A DNA stretch of 37,086 nucleotides from Devosia sp. (GCF_017307495.1 NZ_JAFKHE010000017.1:1-37086); one strand, 5' to 3'. Shown: positions 24,450 through 33,279, counted from the first letter of the stretch. Made by a program: numbers and translations. Notes: a model not told the origin generated them from the letters alone.

Positions 24450-25463
24450 ATGAACCGCCTTATTGCGCTTGGCATCGTTGCCGTCATCGCCATCTACCTG
24501 CTCGTCTCGTCGATCTACGTGGTCAACGTGCGCGAGCAGGCCATCGTCCTGCGCTTCGGCCAGATCACCGAGGTGCGCAAGGACCCGGGTCTCTACTTCA
24601 AGCTGCCGACCAACTTCGTCGACACCGTGCAGGTCATCGACGACCGCCTGCTGCGCTACGATATCGCCAACATGCAACTGCAGGTCAGCGATGGCGCGAC
24701 CTACGTGGTGGATGCGTTCCTGACCTACCGCATCACCGATCCGGTCAAGTTCCGCGAGCGTGCGCAGGGTGAAATCGGCCTTGCCGAGCAGCGGATCGCC
24801 ACTCGTTTCGATGCGGCGTTGCGCCAGGTCTATGGTCTCCGTCGTTTCGACGCGGCACTCTCCACCGAGCGTCCGGCGATGATGCGCGAGGCCCGCGACC
24901 TGATCCGGCCGGGCATGGCCGAGCTTGGCATCGACGTGACCGACGTGCGCATCCAGCGGACCGACCTGATGGAGGACGTCTCCAAGCAGACGTTCGAACG
25001 CATGTCGGCCGAGCGTAACGCGGAAGCGGCTCGCATCCGCGCCGGCGGCCAGCAGGCGGCGCAGTCGCTGCGTGCCATCGCCGATCGCCAGGCCGTGGAG
25101 ATCGTGGCGTCCGCCCAGCGCGACAGCGAAATCCTCCGTGGTGAGGGCGAGGCGCAGCGCAGCCAGATCTTTGCCGATGCGTACAATCGCGATCCGGAGT
25201 TCTTCGAGTTCTACCGCTCGCTGCAGTCCTACCGCGCGGCCCTGGCCGCACAGGGGACGACGATGGTGCTGTCGCCGAATTCCGAGTTCTTCCGCTACTT
25301 CAGCAAGGAAAACCCGGACAACGCCACGCCGCCGCCGGGAGCCGCGACCCAGACAACGCCTCCGCCGGCCCTGATCGAGGCGCCTCCGACCGATGTGCCT
25401 GCGGCCACGGCGCCTGCGACACCGGCGCCGGAGCCGGCCCCGGCTGCCCCCGCCGGGCAGTAG
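24450..25463 (+). CDS. hflC: FtsH protease modulator HflC
   Basis: A 337-aa partner of HflK in the SPFH complex that surrounds FtsH. An N-terminal membrane helix (IALGIVAVIAIYLLVSSIYVV, residues 5-24 and on) is followed by the SPFH domain with NVREQAIVLRFGQITEV and DPGLYFKLP. The coiled-coil includes AERNAEAARIRAGGQQAAQS, then RDSEILRGEGEAQRSQIFADAY and a DPEFFEFYRSLQSYR segment, all HflC hallmarks. The C-terminal 50 residues are a Pro/Ala/Thr-rich tail longer than in E. coli HflC. The start is three bases after the hflK stop. A strong hairpin lies 49 bp after its stop, before the Do-type protease. Confidence 0.96.
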   Translation: MNRLIALGIVAVIAIYLLVSSIYVVNVREQAIVLRFGQITEVRKDPGLYFKLPTNFVDTVQVIDDRLLRYDIANMQLQVSDGATYVVDAFLTYRITDPVKFRERAQGEIGLAEQRIATRFDAALRQVYGLRRFDAALSTERPAMMREARDLIRPGMAELGIDVTDVRIQRTDLMEDVSKQTFERMSAERNAEAARIRAGGQQAAQSLRAIADRQAVEIVASAQRDSEILRGEGEAQRSQIFADAYNRDPEFFEFYRSLQSYRAALAAQGTTMVLSPNSEFFRYFSKENPDNATPPPGAATQTTPPPALIEAPPTDVPAATAPATPAPEPAPAAPAGQ

Positions 25464-25512
25464 GCGGGCTCCAGGATCGGCTCACGCCGCCTGGTTAATC
25501 ACCTGAAATCCC

Positions 25513-25540
25513 GATGCCGGCGTCCCGCGACGCCGGCATC
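25513..25540 (+). terminator. Perfect 12-bp hairpin between hflC and the Do protease
   Basis: GATGCCGGCGTC / GACGCCGGCATC forms a perfect stem with a four-base CCGC loop. No T-run follows, so it could be an inefficient terminator, an RNA-stability element or an operator. The Do-protease start is 112 bp downstream. Confidence 0.45.
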
Positions 25541-25652
25541 AACCATTCGTGCGGCCGCGCTGCTTGCGCGCCGGTCGGACTTGTTCTCTTGTGGTGGCTC
25601 CGTGGCTGGCCGGAGGTCGGAGCGCTGCGGTTGAGTCGGTGCGGAGAAGTCG

Positions 25653-27155
25653 ATGCGGCGTGTTGCCAGACGGTTGGGGCAGGTCCTGGTGGTTGCTGGA
25701 CTGCTGGCTTTGCCGGTGATGGCGGCCCCGGCAAATGCGGCAGGACCCGAGTCGGTGGCTGCGCTGGCCGAGCAACTCTCTCCCGCGGTGGTGAACATCG
25801 GCACCTCCCGGCGCGTGCCGGGTGGCGGCGGGGTCCCGTTCCCCGACCTTCCCGACGGCTCGCCGCTCGAGGAGTTCTTCAACGAGCACAACCCCAACGA
25901 CGGGCTGGGCGAGCAGCAGATGCAGGAGGCGCGCAGCCTCGGCTCCGGTTTCATCATCGGCGCCGACGGAACGATCGTCACCAACAACCACGTGATCGAA
26001 GGCGCCGAGGAGATCGAGGTCTACCTGACCGACGGTACGCGGCTGCCGGCCAAGATCGTCGGCGCGGACAGCAAGACGGACCTTGCGGTGCTTAAGGTCG
26101 AGGCGGGGCGTGACCTGCCCTTCGTCCAGTTCGGCGACAGCGACACGGCGGTGGTGGGCGACTGGGTGATGGCGATCGGCAATCCGTTCGGGCTGGGAGG
26201 CTCGGTGACGTTGGGGATCGTCTCGGCGCGCAATCGCGACATCCAGTCGGGACCCTACGACCAGTTCATCCAGACTGATGCCGCGATCAACCAGGGCAAT
26301 TCCGGCGGGCCGCTGTTCGACATGAACGGCAAGGTGATCGGGATCAACACGGCGATCATCGCGCGCGGTGGTTCATCGCTCGGTATCGGTTTCGCCGTGC
26401 CGGGGAACCTCGCCAAGCCGGTGATCGACCAACTGGCCCAGTTCGGCGAGACGCGGCGAGGCTGGTTGGGCGTAGGCATCCAGGAAGTCAGCGAGGACAT
26501 CGCATCGAGCCTCGGCCTCGCCAGCACGGCCGGGGCGCTGGTGATCGACGTGACCAAGGGCGGCCCATCTGAGGGCAAGGTGCTCGAAGGCGACATCATC
26601 CTTGAGTTCGACGGCAAGCCGATCGCGCGCATGCGCGACCTGCCGCGCGTGGTGGCGGAAACCGCCGTCGGCAAGGCCGTGCCGGTGAAGATCCTGCGCG
26701 ACGGCAAGGAGCAGACGCTGGACATCACGTTGGGCCGGCTCGAGGTCGGTGAGCAAATGATCGCGAACCAGGGGACGACGCCGGCCCCCCAGGCCGCCCC
26801 GCCTCCGAACGACCCAGCAGTGGACGAGACTGCCGATGAGGCGGCGGCGCGCACGCTGTCCGACATCGTGGGCTTCGACGTGGCGCCCCTCGATGACGCC
26901 AAGCGCTCGCAGTATGGCATTGCGCCGGAGCAGACGGGCATTGTCGTCACCGAAGTGAGGGCCGGCAGCGACGCCGATCGCAAGGGGGTCACGGCCGGGC
27001 TCATCGTGACGGAGGTGAACCAGCAGGAGATCGCCACGGTGGATCAGCTGAACGAACTCGTGGGGGCGTCGAGCGAAGCGGGACGTCCGGCGGTCCTGTT
27101 CAAGGTCGTGGATCCGTCCGGCGCGGCCCGGTTCATCGCCGTCAGGCTCGGCTGA
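25653..27155 (+). CDS. degP: Periplasmic Do-family serine protease (DegP/DegQ-like)
   Basis: A 500-aa HtrA/Do protease that degrades or chaperones misfolded envelope proteins. The signal peptide covers about residues 1-30 with cleavage near AANA. The trypsin-like domain (about 36-245) has the full triad: His113 in TNNHVIEG, Asp143 in SKTDLAVLKV and Ser217 in NQGNSGGPLF. PDZ1 lies about 255-355 and PDZ2 about 400-495, separated by a Pro/Ala-rich linker. The ATG at 25653 follows GGAGAAG. HflKC modulates the membrane protease FtsH, so this block is an envelope-proteolysis cluster. The gene overlaps the convergent GNAT gene by 14 bp at their 3' ends. Confidence 0.95.
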   Translation: MRRVARRLGQVLVVAGLLALPVMAAPANAAGPESVAALAEQLSPAVVNIGTSRRVPGGGGVPFPDLPDGSPLEEFFNEHNPNDGLGEQQMQEARSLGSGFIIGADGTIVTNNHVIEGAEEIEVYLTDGTRLPAKIVGADSKTDLAVLKVEAGRDLPFVQFGDSDTAVVGDWVMAIGNPFGLGGSVTLGIVSARNRDIQSGPYDQFIQTDAAINQGNSGGPLFDMNGKVIGINTAIIARGGSSLGIGFAVPGNLAKPVIDQLAQFGETRRGWLGVGIQEVSEDIASSLGLASTAGALVIDVTKGGPSEGKVLEGDIILEFDGKPIARMRDLPRVVAETAVGKAVPVKILRDGKEQTLDITLGRLEVGEQMIANQGTTPAPQAAPPPNDPAVDETADEAAARTLSDIVGFDVAPLDDAKRSQYGIAPEQTGIVVTEVRAGSDADRKGVTAGLIVTEVNQQEIATVDQLNELVGASSEAGRPAVLFKVVDPSGAARFIAVRLG

Positions 27156-27687
27156 TCCTGTAGAGCACGTGCGGGCGCAAGGGATGGCCCGGCGGGAGCC
27201 GGGGATGCTCGAAGTCGCTGGCCGGATCGCGCGTCATGCCGATCTTGGTCATGACCCGCTGGCTGGGGAGATTGCCGCGAAAGGTGAAGGCAACGATTTC
27301 GGAGAGGCCGAGGGCGTCAAAGCCATGCTCCAGCCAGGCCCGTGCGCCTTCGGGGGCGAGGCCCTGGCCCCACAGGGACTTGTCGAACTGCCAGCCGATC
27401 TCCACCGCCGGACGGCCAGGGATGGCGTCGCGGGTTTCGTCGGGGATCCAAGCGAGGCCGATCAGGCCGACGAGCCTGCCGGTGGACCGGAGCTCGGCGG
27501 CGCCGAAATGCACGCCCACCGCGGCCTGGCGTTCCATGGCGAAATCGAGCTGGGCGCCAGCCTGCTCGGGAGTCAGCGCCGAGGGGTAGAAGCGGCGCAC
27601 CTCGGGATCGCCGAGGATCGAGGCGAGCGGGGCACGGTCGCGCTCTTCCCACGAACGAAGCGTCAGCCGCTCCGTCTCGAGCCTCAC
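27142..27687 (-). CDS. GNAT N-acetyltransferase (RimJ/RimL-like)
   Basis: A 181-aa acetyltransferase of the Acetyltransf_3 (RimJ/RimL) type, which acetylates protein N-termini, small molecules or antibiotics. The family start is visible as TERLTLRSWEERDRAPLASI, then EIGWQFDKSLWGQGLAPEGA near residues 95-114 with the acetyl-CoA loop, and IVAFTFRGNLPSQRVMTKIGM, typical of the group. The start is a GTG that overlaps the serB stop codon (GTGA), so it is probably translated by coupling. The C-terminus overlaps the Do-protease gene by 14 bp on the other strand. The substrate cannot be inferred. Confidence 0.9.
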   Translation of the reverse strand: MRLETERLTLRSWEERDRAPLASILGDPEVRRFYPSALTPEQAGAQLDFAMERQAAVGVHFGAAELRSTGRLVGLIGLAWIPDETRDAIPGRPAVEIGWQFDKSLWGQGLAPEGARAWLEHGFDALGLSEIVAFTFRGNLPSQRVMTKIGMTRDPASDFEHPRLPPGHPLRPHVLYRISRA

Positions 27688-28556
27688 CGGACGATGTCCT
27701 CTTCCTCGTAGCCCTGCAGGTAGAGCAGGGCGGTCAGGTCGCCGTGATCGATGCGAATGCTGGCCTCGGCGGCGACGTGAGGCTTGGCGTGGAGGGCCAC
27801 GCCCATGCCGGCAGCCTTGATCATGTCGAGATCGTTGGCGCCGTCGCCGACCGCCATGGCGGCCGACGTCGGCAGGCCGCGTTCCCTGGCAAGTGCGAGG
27901 AGGCGCTCGAGCTTGGTCGACTTGTCGACGATGGGGCTGGTGACGGTGCCGGTCAGGCGGTCGCCGTTGAACTCGAGCACGTTGGCGATGGCCTCGTCGA
28001 AACCGATGCGCCTGGCAAAATACTCGGCAAACAGCGTGAAGCCGCCCGAAACGAGAGAGGTGTAGGCCCCGTAGGCCTTCATGGTGTGGACGAGGGCGCG
28101 GCCGCCCGGCGCCAAGGTGATGCGCTCGCGGCGGATTTCCTCGATCACGCTGCGCTCCAGACCCTCGATCAGGCTGACGCGGGTGCGCAGGGCCTGCTCG
28201 AAATCGAGTTCGCCGTTCATGGCGAGCTCGGTTATGCGCGCGACCTCGCCCTTGATTCCGACGGCGTCGGCCAACTCGTCGATGCACTCCTGCTCGATCA
28301 TGGTCGAGTCCATGTCGGCGACGAGGATGCTCTTGCGACGGCCCGTCGCGGCAACGACCGCGACATCCACAGGCCGTGGGCCGATGACGGCACGGGCCGC
28401 CGCCTCGGGATCGGCGCCCCTTGGGGCGTGAATCTCGCAGGCGATGCGCTGGTGCAGCCAGTTGATCTCGCCGCCCGTCTCGTGCTGGATCGCCGCCACC
28501 AGGGTCGAGTCAAGCGCAGGGTCGGCCGGGTTGGCGATGAGGCAGAGAATGGTCAT
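27684..28556 (-). CDS. serB: Phosphoserine phosphatase
   Basis: A 290-aa HAD-superfamily enzyme performing the last step of serine synthesis, hydrolysis of O-phosphoserine. The catalytic DMDSTMIEQE has nucleophile Asp81 and general acid Asp83. The SLVSGGFTLFAEYFARRIGFD motif, with the conserved serine, is at about residues 172-192, and GDGANDLDM with the Mg2+-binding aspartates near 243-251. The first 75 residues form the ACT-like N-terminal domain seen in proteobacterial SerB. The ATG at 28556 faces the miaA start 26 bases away. The last codon overlaps the GNAT gene start. Confidence 0.96.
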   Translation of the reverse strand: MTILCLIANPADPALDSTLVAAIQHETGGEINWLHQRIACEIHAPRGADPEAAARAVIGPRPVDVAVVAATGRRKSILVADMDSTMIEQECIDELADAVGIKGEVARITELAMNGELDFEQALRTRVSLIEGLERSVIEEIRRERITLAPGGRALVHTMKAYGAYTSLVSGGFTLFAEYFARRIGFDEAIANVLEFNGDRLTGTVTSPIVDKSTKLERLLALARERGLPTSAAMAVGDGANDLDMIKAAGMGVALHAKPHVAAEASIRIDHGDLTALLYLQGYEEEDIVR

Positions 28557-28581
28557 CGGAAGCGTCGGAGAAGCCTGAGGG

Positions 28582-29463
28582 ATGGGCCAAAGCCCTGAAA
28601 AACGAGCGGTGTTGATAGCGGGTCCGACTGCCAGCGGCAAGTCGGCGCTGGCGCTCGAGGTGGCGCGCGAACAGGGCGGGGTGATCGTCAACACCGACGC
28701 GCTGCAGGTCTACAGGGTCCTGCGCCTGCTCACCGCGCGGCCATCCGACATCGAGATGGGCGATGTGCCGCACCGGCTCTACGGCGTGGTGTCGCCGGCG
28801 GTGCGGTTCTCGACGGGTGAATGGGCGCGGGCGGCGGAGCGGATCATCGGCGAGGCGGCGGGGCGGCCGCTGGTCTTCGTGGGCGGCACGGGACTCTATT
28901 TCGAGGCGTTGACGGTGGGGTTCGCCGATGTGCCCGAAGTCTCTCCGGAGGCGCTGGCGGCGGCGGAGGCGGAGGTCGCGGGTCTGGACCGGGACGGGCG
29001 CGCGCGATTGATCGCGTCGCGCGATCCGCTGGTGGCAGCAAGGCTCAAGGCGCCGGACCCGCAGCGCGTGATCCGCGCCTTGGCGGTACTCAACGCCACG
29101 GGGCGATCGCTGGCCAGCTTCCAGGATGATGCACAGCGGGGGCTGCTCGACGGCTTCGAGATCGAGCGCATCGTGCTCAACCCGGACCGCGAGGTCTTGC
29201 GGCGTCGGATCGCGCAGCGGTTCGAGGCGATGTTTGCGCACGGCGCCGTGGAGGAGGTCGAGGCGCTGCTCTCCCTCGATCTCGATCCGAGCCTGCCCGC
29301 CATGAAGGCGATCGGCGTACCGGAGATCGCGGCGATGCTGCGGGGCGAGATCGAACAGGACGAAGCGATCGAACGGGCGGTTATCGCAACCCGCCAATAT
29401 GCCAAGCGGCAACGGACCTGGTTCCGCAACCGCATGGCCGACTGGAACTGGATCGTGCCCTGA
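28582..29463 (+). CDS. miaA: tRNA dimethylallyltransferase
   Basis: A 293-aa enzyme that adds a dimethylallyl group from DMAPP to A37 of tRNAs reading codons that begin with U, helping accurate decoding. The P-loop GPTASGKS is at residues 14-21, NTDALQVYR follows at about 37-45, and HRLYGVVSP and FVGGTGLYFEAL are the usual MiaA motifs. The C-terminal ATRQYAKRQRTWFRNR is the tRNA-binding end. The ATG at 28582 lies 25 bp from the divergent serB start, so the promoter must lie inside serB. The gene ends four bases before the convergent MATE gene. Confidence 0.96.
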   Translation: MGQSPEKRAVLIAGPTASGKSALALEVAREQGGVIVNTDALQVYRVLRLLTARPSDIEMGDVPHRLYGVVSPAVRFSTGEWARAAERIIGEAAGRPLVFVGGTGLYFEALTVGFADVPEVSPEALAAAEAEVAGLDRDGRARLIASRDPLVAARLKAPDPQRVIRALAVLNATGRSLASFQDDAQRGLLDGFEIERIVLNPDREVLRRRIAQRFEAMFAHGAVEEVEALLSLDLDPSLPAMKAIGVPEIAAMLRGEIEQDEAIERAVIATRQYAKRQRTWFRNRMADWNWIVP

Positions 29464-29467
29464 CCGG

Positions 29468-30883
29468 CTATGCGGCAATGGCCTTCAGCAGTCCGAGCCG
29501 CCGGCGCATGGCGAAACGGACGAGCAGCAGGACGGCGACGAAGGCGAGGCCGGCGGCGAGACCGAGCCACACCCCGGTGCCGCGCCAGCCCACCACGAAG
29601 CCGAGCACATAGGCGGTCGGCAGGCCGACGAACCAGTAACCGAAGATGGCCAACAGGCTCGGCACGCGCGTGTCGCTGAGGCCGCGCAGCGAATGTGCCG
29701 CGACGACCTGCGCGCCGTCGGCGATCTGGAACAGGCCCGCGATGGCGAGGTATCCGGCAGCCAGGGCCAGCGCCGTGGCGTTCGCCGGATCGTTGCTGTC
29801 GAGGAAGATGGCGACCAGGGCGTGGGGCAGCGCGAGGAACAGCGATGCCGTAAGCGTCATGAAGCCAACGCCCAGGACGATCGCGGTCCAGGCTGCCTTG
29901 CGCACCGCTTCCTGGTCGCGACGGCCGTAGGCGAGCCCGACCCGGACGGTCGCGGCCATGCCGAGCCCGAGCGGGACCATGAAGGCCATCGAAGCCAGTT
30001 GCAGCGCCACCGCGTGTGCCGCCGTCTCGTCGGTGCCGAGCCGGCCCATCAGCATGGCGGCGACCGAGAACAGGCCGACTTCCGCGGCGACGGTCAGGCC
30101 GATCGGCAGGCCGATGCGCAGGATCTCGAAGAAGCGCGGCCAGTCCGGCTTGAAGAAGCGGGCAAGGACGTGGAAGCGCTTGAGCCTTCGATGCGTCAGT
30201 ATGTAGCCGAGCAGCGCCAGGAACATCACCACGTTCACGAGGCCCGTCGCGATGGCCGCGCCGCGCAGTTCAAGGCGCGGAAAGCCGAAGTGACCGAAGA
30301 TCAGGGTGTAGGCGACGAGGCCATTGACCAGCACGCCGATGACCGTGACGACGAGAATGACACGAGTTGCCGAGAAGGCCGACAGGAACGAGCGCACCAC
30401 CATGATGCCCAGCGTGGGGTAGAGCATCCAGAAGCCGGCGAACATGTAGGACTCGGCCAGGGCCGTGACTTCGGGATCCTGACCGAGGGCCAGATAGATC
30501 GGCCGGATGCTCAGGACGATGGGGATAAGGAGGGTGGCAATAACCAATGCGACCCAGAAGCCCTGGCGCACGATGCGCCGAACGGCCTTGGTGTCGCCGC
30601 GCCCCCTGGCCTGGGCGACCAGCGGCGCCACCGCGCCGACGATGCCGATACCGGTCAACTGGAACGGGATGAGGAAGGCGCCCGCGAGCGTGCCGGCAGC
30701 AAGATACTTGGGGCCCAACCAGCCCATCAGCACGACATCGGTAGTGAAAAGCAGGTTCTGCGCCAGCTGCGCGACGATCAGTGGCCAGGCCAGCGCGAAG
30801 CTGGCCCGGAGTTCGTGCCCCCAGCTCGAAGAGGAATCAGCGCTATCGATGCCGGAAGCCGGCACCGTTCCAGTCGTAGCCAT
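29468..30883 (-). CDS. MATE family multidrug exporter (NorM-like)
   Basis: A 471-aa inner-membrane exporter of the multidrug and toxic compound extrusion family, probably driven by Na+ or H+. Twelve hydrophobic segments are arranged as two six-helix halves. Diagnostic stretches are ALAWPLIVAQLAQNLLFTTDVVLMG near residues 30-54 in part, and in the second half EILRIGLPIGLTVAAEVGLF. The ATG at 30883 follows the ORF's open upstream extension; it gives the normal cytoplasmic N-terminus, rich in Ser/Thr/Ala. The neighbours, miaA and a lipoprotein gene, are unrelated, and no regulator gene adjoins it. Confidence 0.94.
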   Translation of the reverse strand: MATTGTVPASGIDSADSSSSWGHELRASFALAWPLIVAQLAQNLLFTTDVVLMGWLGPKYLAAGTLAGAFLIPFQLTGIGIVGAVAPLVAQARGRGDTKAVRRIVRQGFWVALVIATLLIPIVLSIRPIYLALGQDPEVTALAESYMFAGFWMLYPTLGIMVVRSFLSAFSATRVILVVTVIGVLVNGLVAYTLIFGHFGFPRLELRGAAIATGLVNVVMFLALLGYILTHRRLKRFHVLARFFKPDWPRFFEILRIGLPIGLTVAAEVGLFSVAAMLMGRLGTDETAAHAVALQLASMAFMVPLGLGMAATVRVGLAYGRRDQEAVRKAAWTAIVLGVGFMTLTASLFLALPHALVAIFLDSNDPANATALALAAGYLAIAGLFQIADGAQVVAAHSLRGLSDTRVPSLLAIFGYWFVGLPTAYVLGFVVGWRGTGVWLGLAAGLAFVAVLLLVRFAMRRRLGLLKAIAA

Positions 30884-30942
30884 GTTCGGTAGTTCCAATC
30901 GCGGGCGAGCCTTAACCCAATCGCGGAAATGTCTCAAGCCGG

Positions 30943-30967
30943 GGAACCAATGGGCGTGCCGGGCATT
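30943..30967 (+). promoter_or_regulatory. EcfG-like promoter for the lipoprotein gene
   Basis: GGAAC (30943-30947), 16 bp, then CATT (30964-30967) resembles the general stress sigma factor EcfG pattern GGAAC-N16/17-CGTT with one mismatch. The start would be near 30975, about 40 nt before the ATG. Confidence 0.4.
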
Positions 30968-31012
30968 CCCGCTCCGGGCTCGTCCAAACAAGAACCACCC
31001 GGAGGGTTATTC

Positions 31013-31297
31013 ATGCGCAAGATCCTGTCCATTGCCGTCGTGCTCACTGCTTCGCTGTCGCTGGCGGCGTGCTCGACCACCGAAAAGGGGGCGAGCGTTG
31101 GTGCCGTCACCGGCGCCGTCATCGGCGGTGTCACCACCGGCACTGTGGGCGGAGCACTCGTCGGCGCCGCCGCGGGCGGTATCACCGGTGCCGTGGCCGG
31201 CGAACTGATCGGCCGCTATGACCGCGATCCCACCAAGTGCGTGTGGGAAGACCGTTATGGCCGCCGGTATGTGGCGGCGTGCGCGCCGCGCGGCTGA
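31013..31297 (+). CDS. Glycine-zipper lipoprotein, 94 aa
   Basis: A small envelope lipoprotein. The signal peptide MRKILSIAVVLTASLSLAAC ends in the lipobox LAAC, so Cys20 should be acylated. Residues 28-66 are a glycine zipper with repeated GxxxG spacing (GAVTGAVIGG, GTVGGALVGAAAGGITGAVAG), as in YmgG- and 17-kDa-type proteins that insert in or span membranes. The hydrophilic C-terminus has two cysteines (KCVWEDRYG and VAACAPRG). The ATG at 31013 has a perfect GGAGGG seven bases upstream. An EcfG-like promoter suggests a stress-response role. A bidirectional terminator follows. Confidence 0.9.
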   Translation: MRKILSIAVVLTASLSLAACSTTEKGASVGAVTGAVIGGVTTGTVGGALVGAAAGGITGAVAGELIGRYDRDPTKCVWEDRYGRRYVAACAPRG

Positions 31298-31324
31298 ACG
31301 CGGCCACGAGAAAGAGAAGACAGG

Positions 31325-31356
31325 TGGCCCGGTACATAACCGGGCCATCTTCTTTT
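31325..31356. terminator. Bidirectional terminator between lipoprotein and motB
   Basis: TGGCCCGGT / ACCGGGCCA (31325-31333, 31339-31347) has an ACATA loop, with TCTTCTTTT on the right and AGAAAGAGAAGA on the left. The T-runs on both strands suit the convergent genes. Confidence 0.85.
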
Positions 31357-31361
31357 GCAGA

Positions 31362-32276
31362 TCAGGGCTTCAGTCCGGCGGGAACCGGCGGCGCTTCGTA
31401 GTTGACCACGATCTCGACGCGACCGTTGCCCGCCAGATAGGGGTCGTTGGGGAAGAGGGGATCGGCAGCAGCCCGGCCGACCACGGAGCGGACCCGATCG
31501 TCCGACAGGCCGAATTCCCCCAGGATCGAGCGCACGGCGTTGGCGCGGTCGGAGGACAGTTCCCAGGCGCCATAGCGCGGGTTGGGATAGGCAGCCCCGG
31601 CCGCGGTGTGGCCGGCGATGGTGATCTGGCTCGACAGCTTCTGCAGGATCGGTGCGAGCGTGGCGATGGCCTTGCGGGTCGTTTCGTAGGGGTACTTCGA
31701 CCCCTCCGGGAACATCGGCCTGCCCTCCTGGTCGATGATCTCGATGTTCAGCCCTTCCTGAGTCTCCTCGACGAGCAGGTTGTCGGCGACCGTCGTCAGG
31801 TCGGGATTGGCCTGCCAGGCCTGCCGAATGCTCGCGGCTGCGGCATGGAAGTCCTTGTTCTGCGCTGAGTTCATCGCGACGGTGGAAGCGAGGAGGGCCG
31901 CCTTGTCATTGCCACCGTTCTCGTCGGTTCCCCCGCGCGCCTCGGCCTGCGGACCGGCCTCGCTGCTTTCCGGAGCCGTCAGGGCATCCTTGGTGGCCTC
32001 CAGGCGGATCTTCGCACCGTCCTCGGACATCGCCTGACCGCCCATAACGCCGCCGGCGCCGCTCGAATTCTCGCTGACGTTGGGCGGGGCGAAGTAGTCC
32101 GCGAGGCCCTTCTTCTGCTCGGGCGTGGTCATGCTGATGAGCCACAGCAGCAGGAAGAAGGCCATCATGGCCGTCACGAAGTCGGCGTAGGCGATCTTCC
32201 AGGCTCCGCCGTGGTGGCCGTGGCCCGCCTTGACGACCTTCTTGATGATGATGGGCTGAAGGTTTCCGTTGGCCAT
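31362..32276 (-). CDS. motB: Flagellar motor stator protein MotB
   Basis: A 304-aa stator protein that anchors the flagellar motor to peptidoglycan and forms the ion channel with MotA. The membrane helix (about 30-50) carries the essential Asp32 in YADFVTAMMAFFLLLW, the proton-binding residue. The segment GLADYFAPPN is the plug region. A 100-residue acidic Gly/Ala/Glu-rich linker, longer than in E. coli, precedes the OmpA-like domain (about 160-290) with ITIAGHTAAGAAYPN and LSSDRANAVRSIL. It follows motA by ten bases. No other flagellar gene lies in the window. A bidirectional terminator ends the pair. Confidence 0.96.
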   Translation of the reverse strand: MANGNLQPIIIKKVVKAGHGHHGGAWKIAYADFVTAMMAFFLLLWLISMTTPEQKKGLADYFAPPNVSENSSGAGGVMGGQAMSEDGAKIRLEATKDALTAPESSEAGPQAEARGGTDENGGNDKAALLASTVAMNSAQNKDFHAAAASIRQAWQANPDLTTVADNLLVEETQEGLNIEIIDQEGRPMFPEGSKYPYETTRKAIATLAPILQKLSSQITIAGHTAAGAAYPNPRYGAWELSSDRANAVRSILGEFGLSDDRVRSVVGRAAADPLFPNDPYLAGNGRVEIVVNYEAPPVPAGLKP

Positions 32277-32286
32277 GGCGACGGAC

Positions 32287-33150
32287 CTAGGTCAGTGCGG
32301 GCAGGTTGGCGGTGGCTTCATCGATCTCGGCGAAGCTCGGACGCACTTCGCTCATCAGCGCCTTCCTGGCGAACTCGATGGCGATGGACGGGGCGTAGCC
32401 CGACATGTGGGCGAGCAGGCCGACCTTCATCGACAGGAAGTATTTGGACTCGGCCTCGAAGATGTTTCTCAGCGACTGCGCCATGGGGCCGAAGAAGCCA
32501 TAGGCGACGAACACGCCGAGAAAGGTGCCGACGAGAGCGCCGCCGATCATGTGGCCGAGCACTTCGGGGGGCTCGCTGATGGCGCCCATGGTCTTGATCA
32601 CGCCGAGCACGGCAGCCACGATGCCCAGGGCGGGCGTGCCGTCGGCGAGCGCCTGGACGGCGTTTACGAGGCGCTCGTTCTCCTGGTGGTGGGTCTCGAG
32701 TTCCTCGTCCATGAGGGACTCCATCTCGTGCACGACGTTGGTGCCCAGCGTCACCATGCGCAGGTAGTCGCACATGAAGACGACGGCGTGATGGTTCTTC
32801 ATGAAGGTGGGGAAGCGCTCGAAGATCGAGGACTGCTCGGGATTCTCGATGTGCTGCTCGAGGGCGAGCACGCCCTTGGCCTGCACCAGCTTGAATAGGG
32901 TGTACTGCAGACCGAGCAGTTCGACGTAGGCTTCCTTGTTGTAGCGGGGACCGCGGAACAGGATGCCGAAGATGGAGCCGGTCTGCTTCAGGACCGGCCC
33001 GGTGTTACCGATGATGTAGGCGCCGAAGGCCGCTCCGAGGATGATGAGCGCCTCGAACGGCTGGATCAGCACTTCGATGTGGCCGCCCATGGCCACGTAG
33101 CCGCCCAATACGCTGGCGAAGATGACAACAATACCGATTACGACACGCAT
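32287..33150 (-). CDS. motA: Flagellar motor stator protein MotA
   Basis: A 287-aa MotA-type stator subunit that converts ion flow into torque. It has four membrane helices: two near residues 3-50 and two near 167-225. The large cytoplasmic loop between helices 2 and 3 (about 60-165) contains FMCDYLRMVTLG and acidic helices that contact FliG; the proline of DGTPALGIVAAVLGVIKTMG lies in helix 3. The start at 33150 begins MRVVIGIVVIFASVLGGYVAMGG, typical of the family. Upstream lie a CtrA-like half-palindrome and a 12-bp palindrome. MotA-MotB order matches most bacteria. Confidence 0.96.
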   Translation of the reverse strand: MRVVIGIVVIFASVLGGYVAMGGHIEVLIQPFEALIILGAAFGAYIIGNTGPVLKQTGSIFGILFRGPRYNKEAYVELLGLQYTLFKLVQAKGVLALEQHIENPEQSSIFERFPTFMKNHHAVVFMCDYLRMVTLGTNVVHEMESLMDEELETHHQENERLVNAVQALADGTPALGIVAAVLGVIKTMGAISEPPEVLGHMIGGALVGTFLGVFVAYGFFGPMAQSLRNIFEAESKYFLSMKVGLLAHMSGYAPSIAIEFARKALMSEVRPSFAEIDEATANLPALT

Positions 33151-33279
33151 GCGGCGCCAAGCCCCGAACCAAAGGCGGGTTCCCGACAGACTGGCCGTTC
33201 GCGACGCGGCCAGGGGCAGGGAGCCCGCAACTCAAAACTCGCTTCTGCGAGGCACCTTCAACATCGCTCCGGACGCTGC

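Noticed and set aside
23226..24677. 483-aa minus-strand frame opposite hflK
   Set aside because: Asp/His/Gly-rich shadow of hflK with no domain signal.
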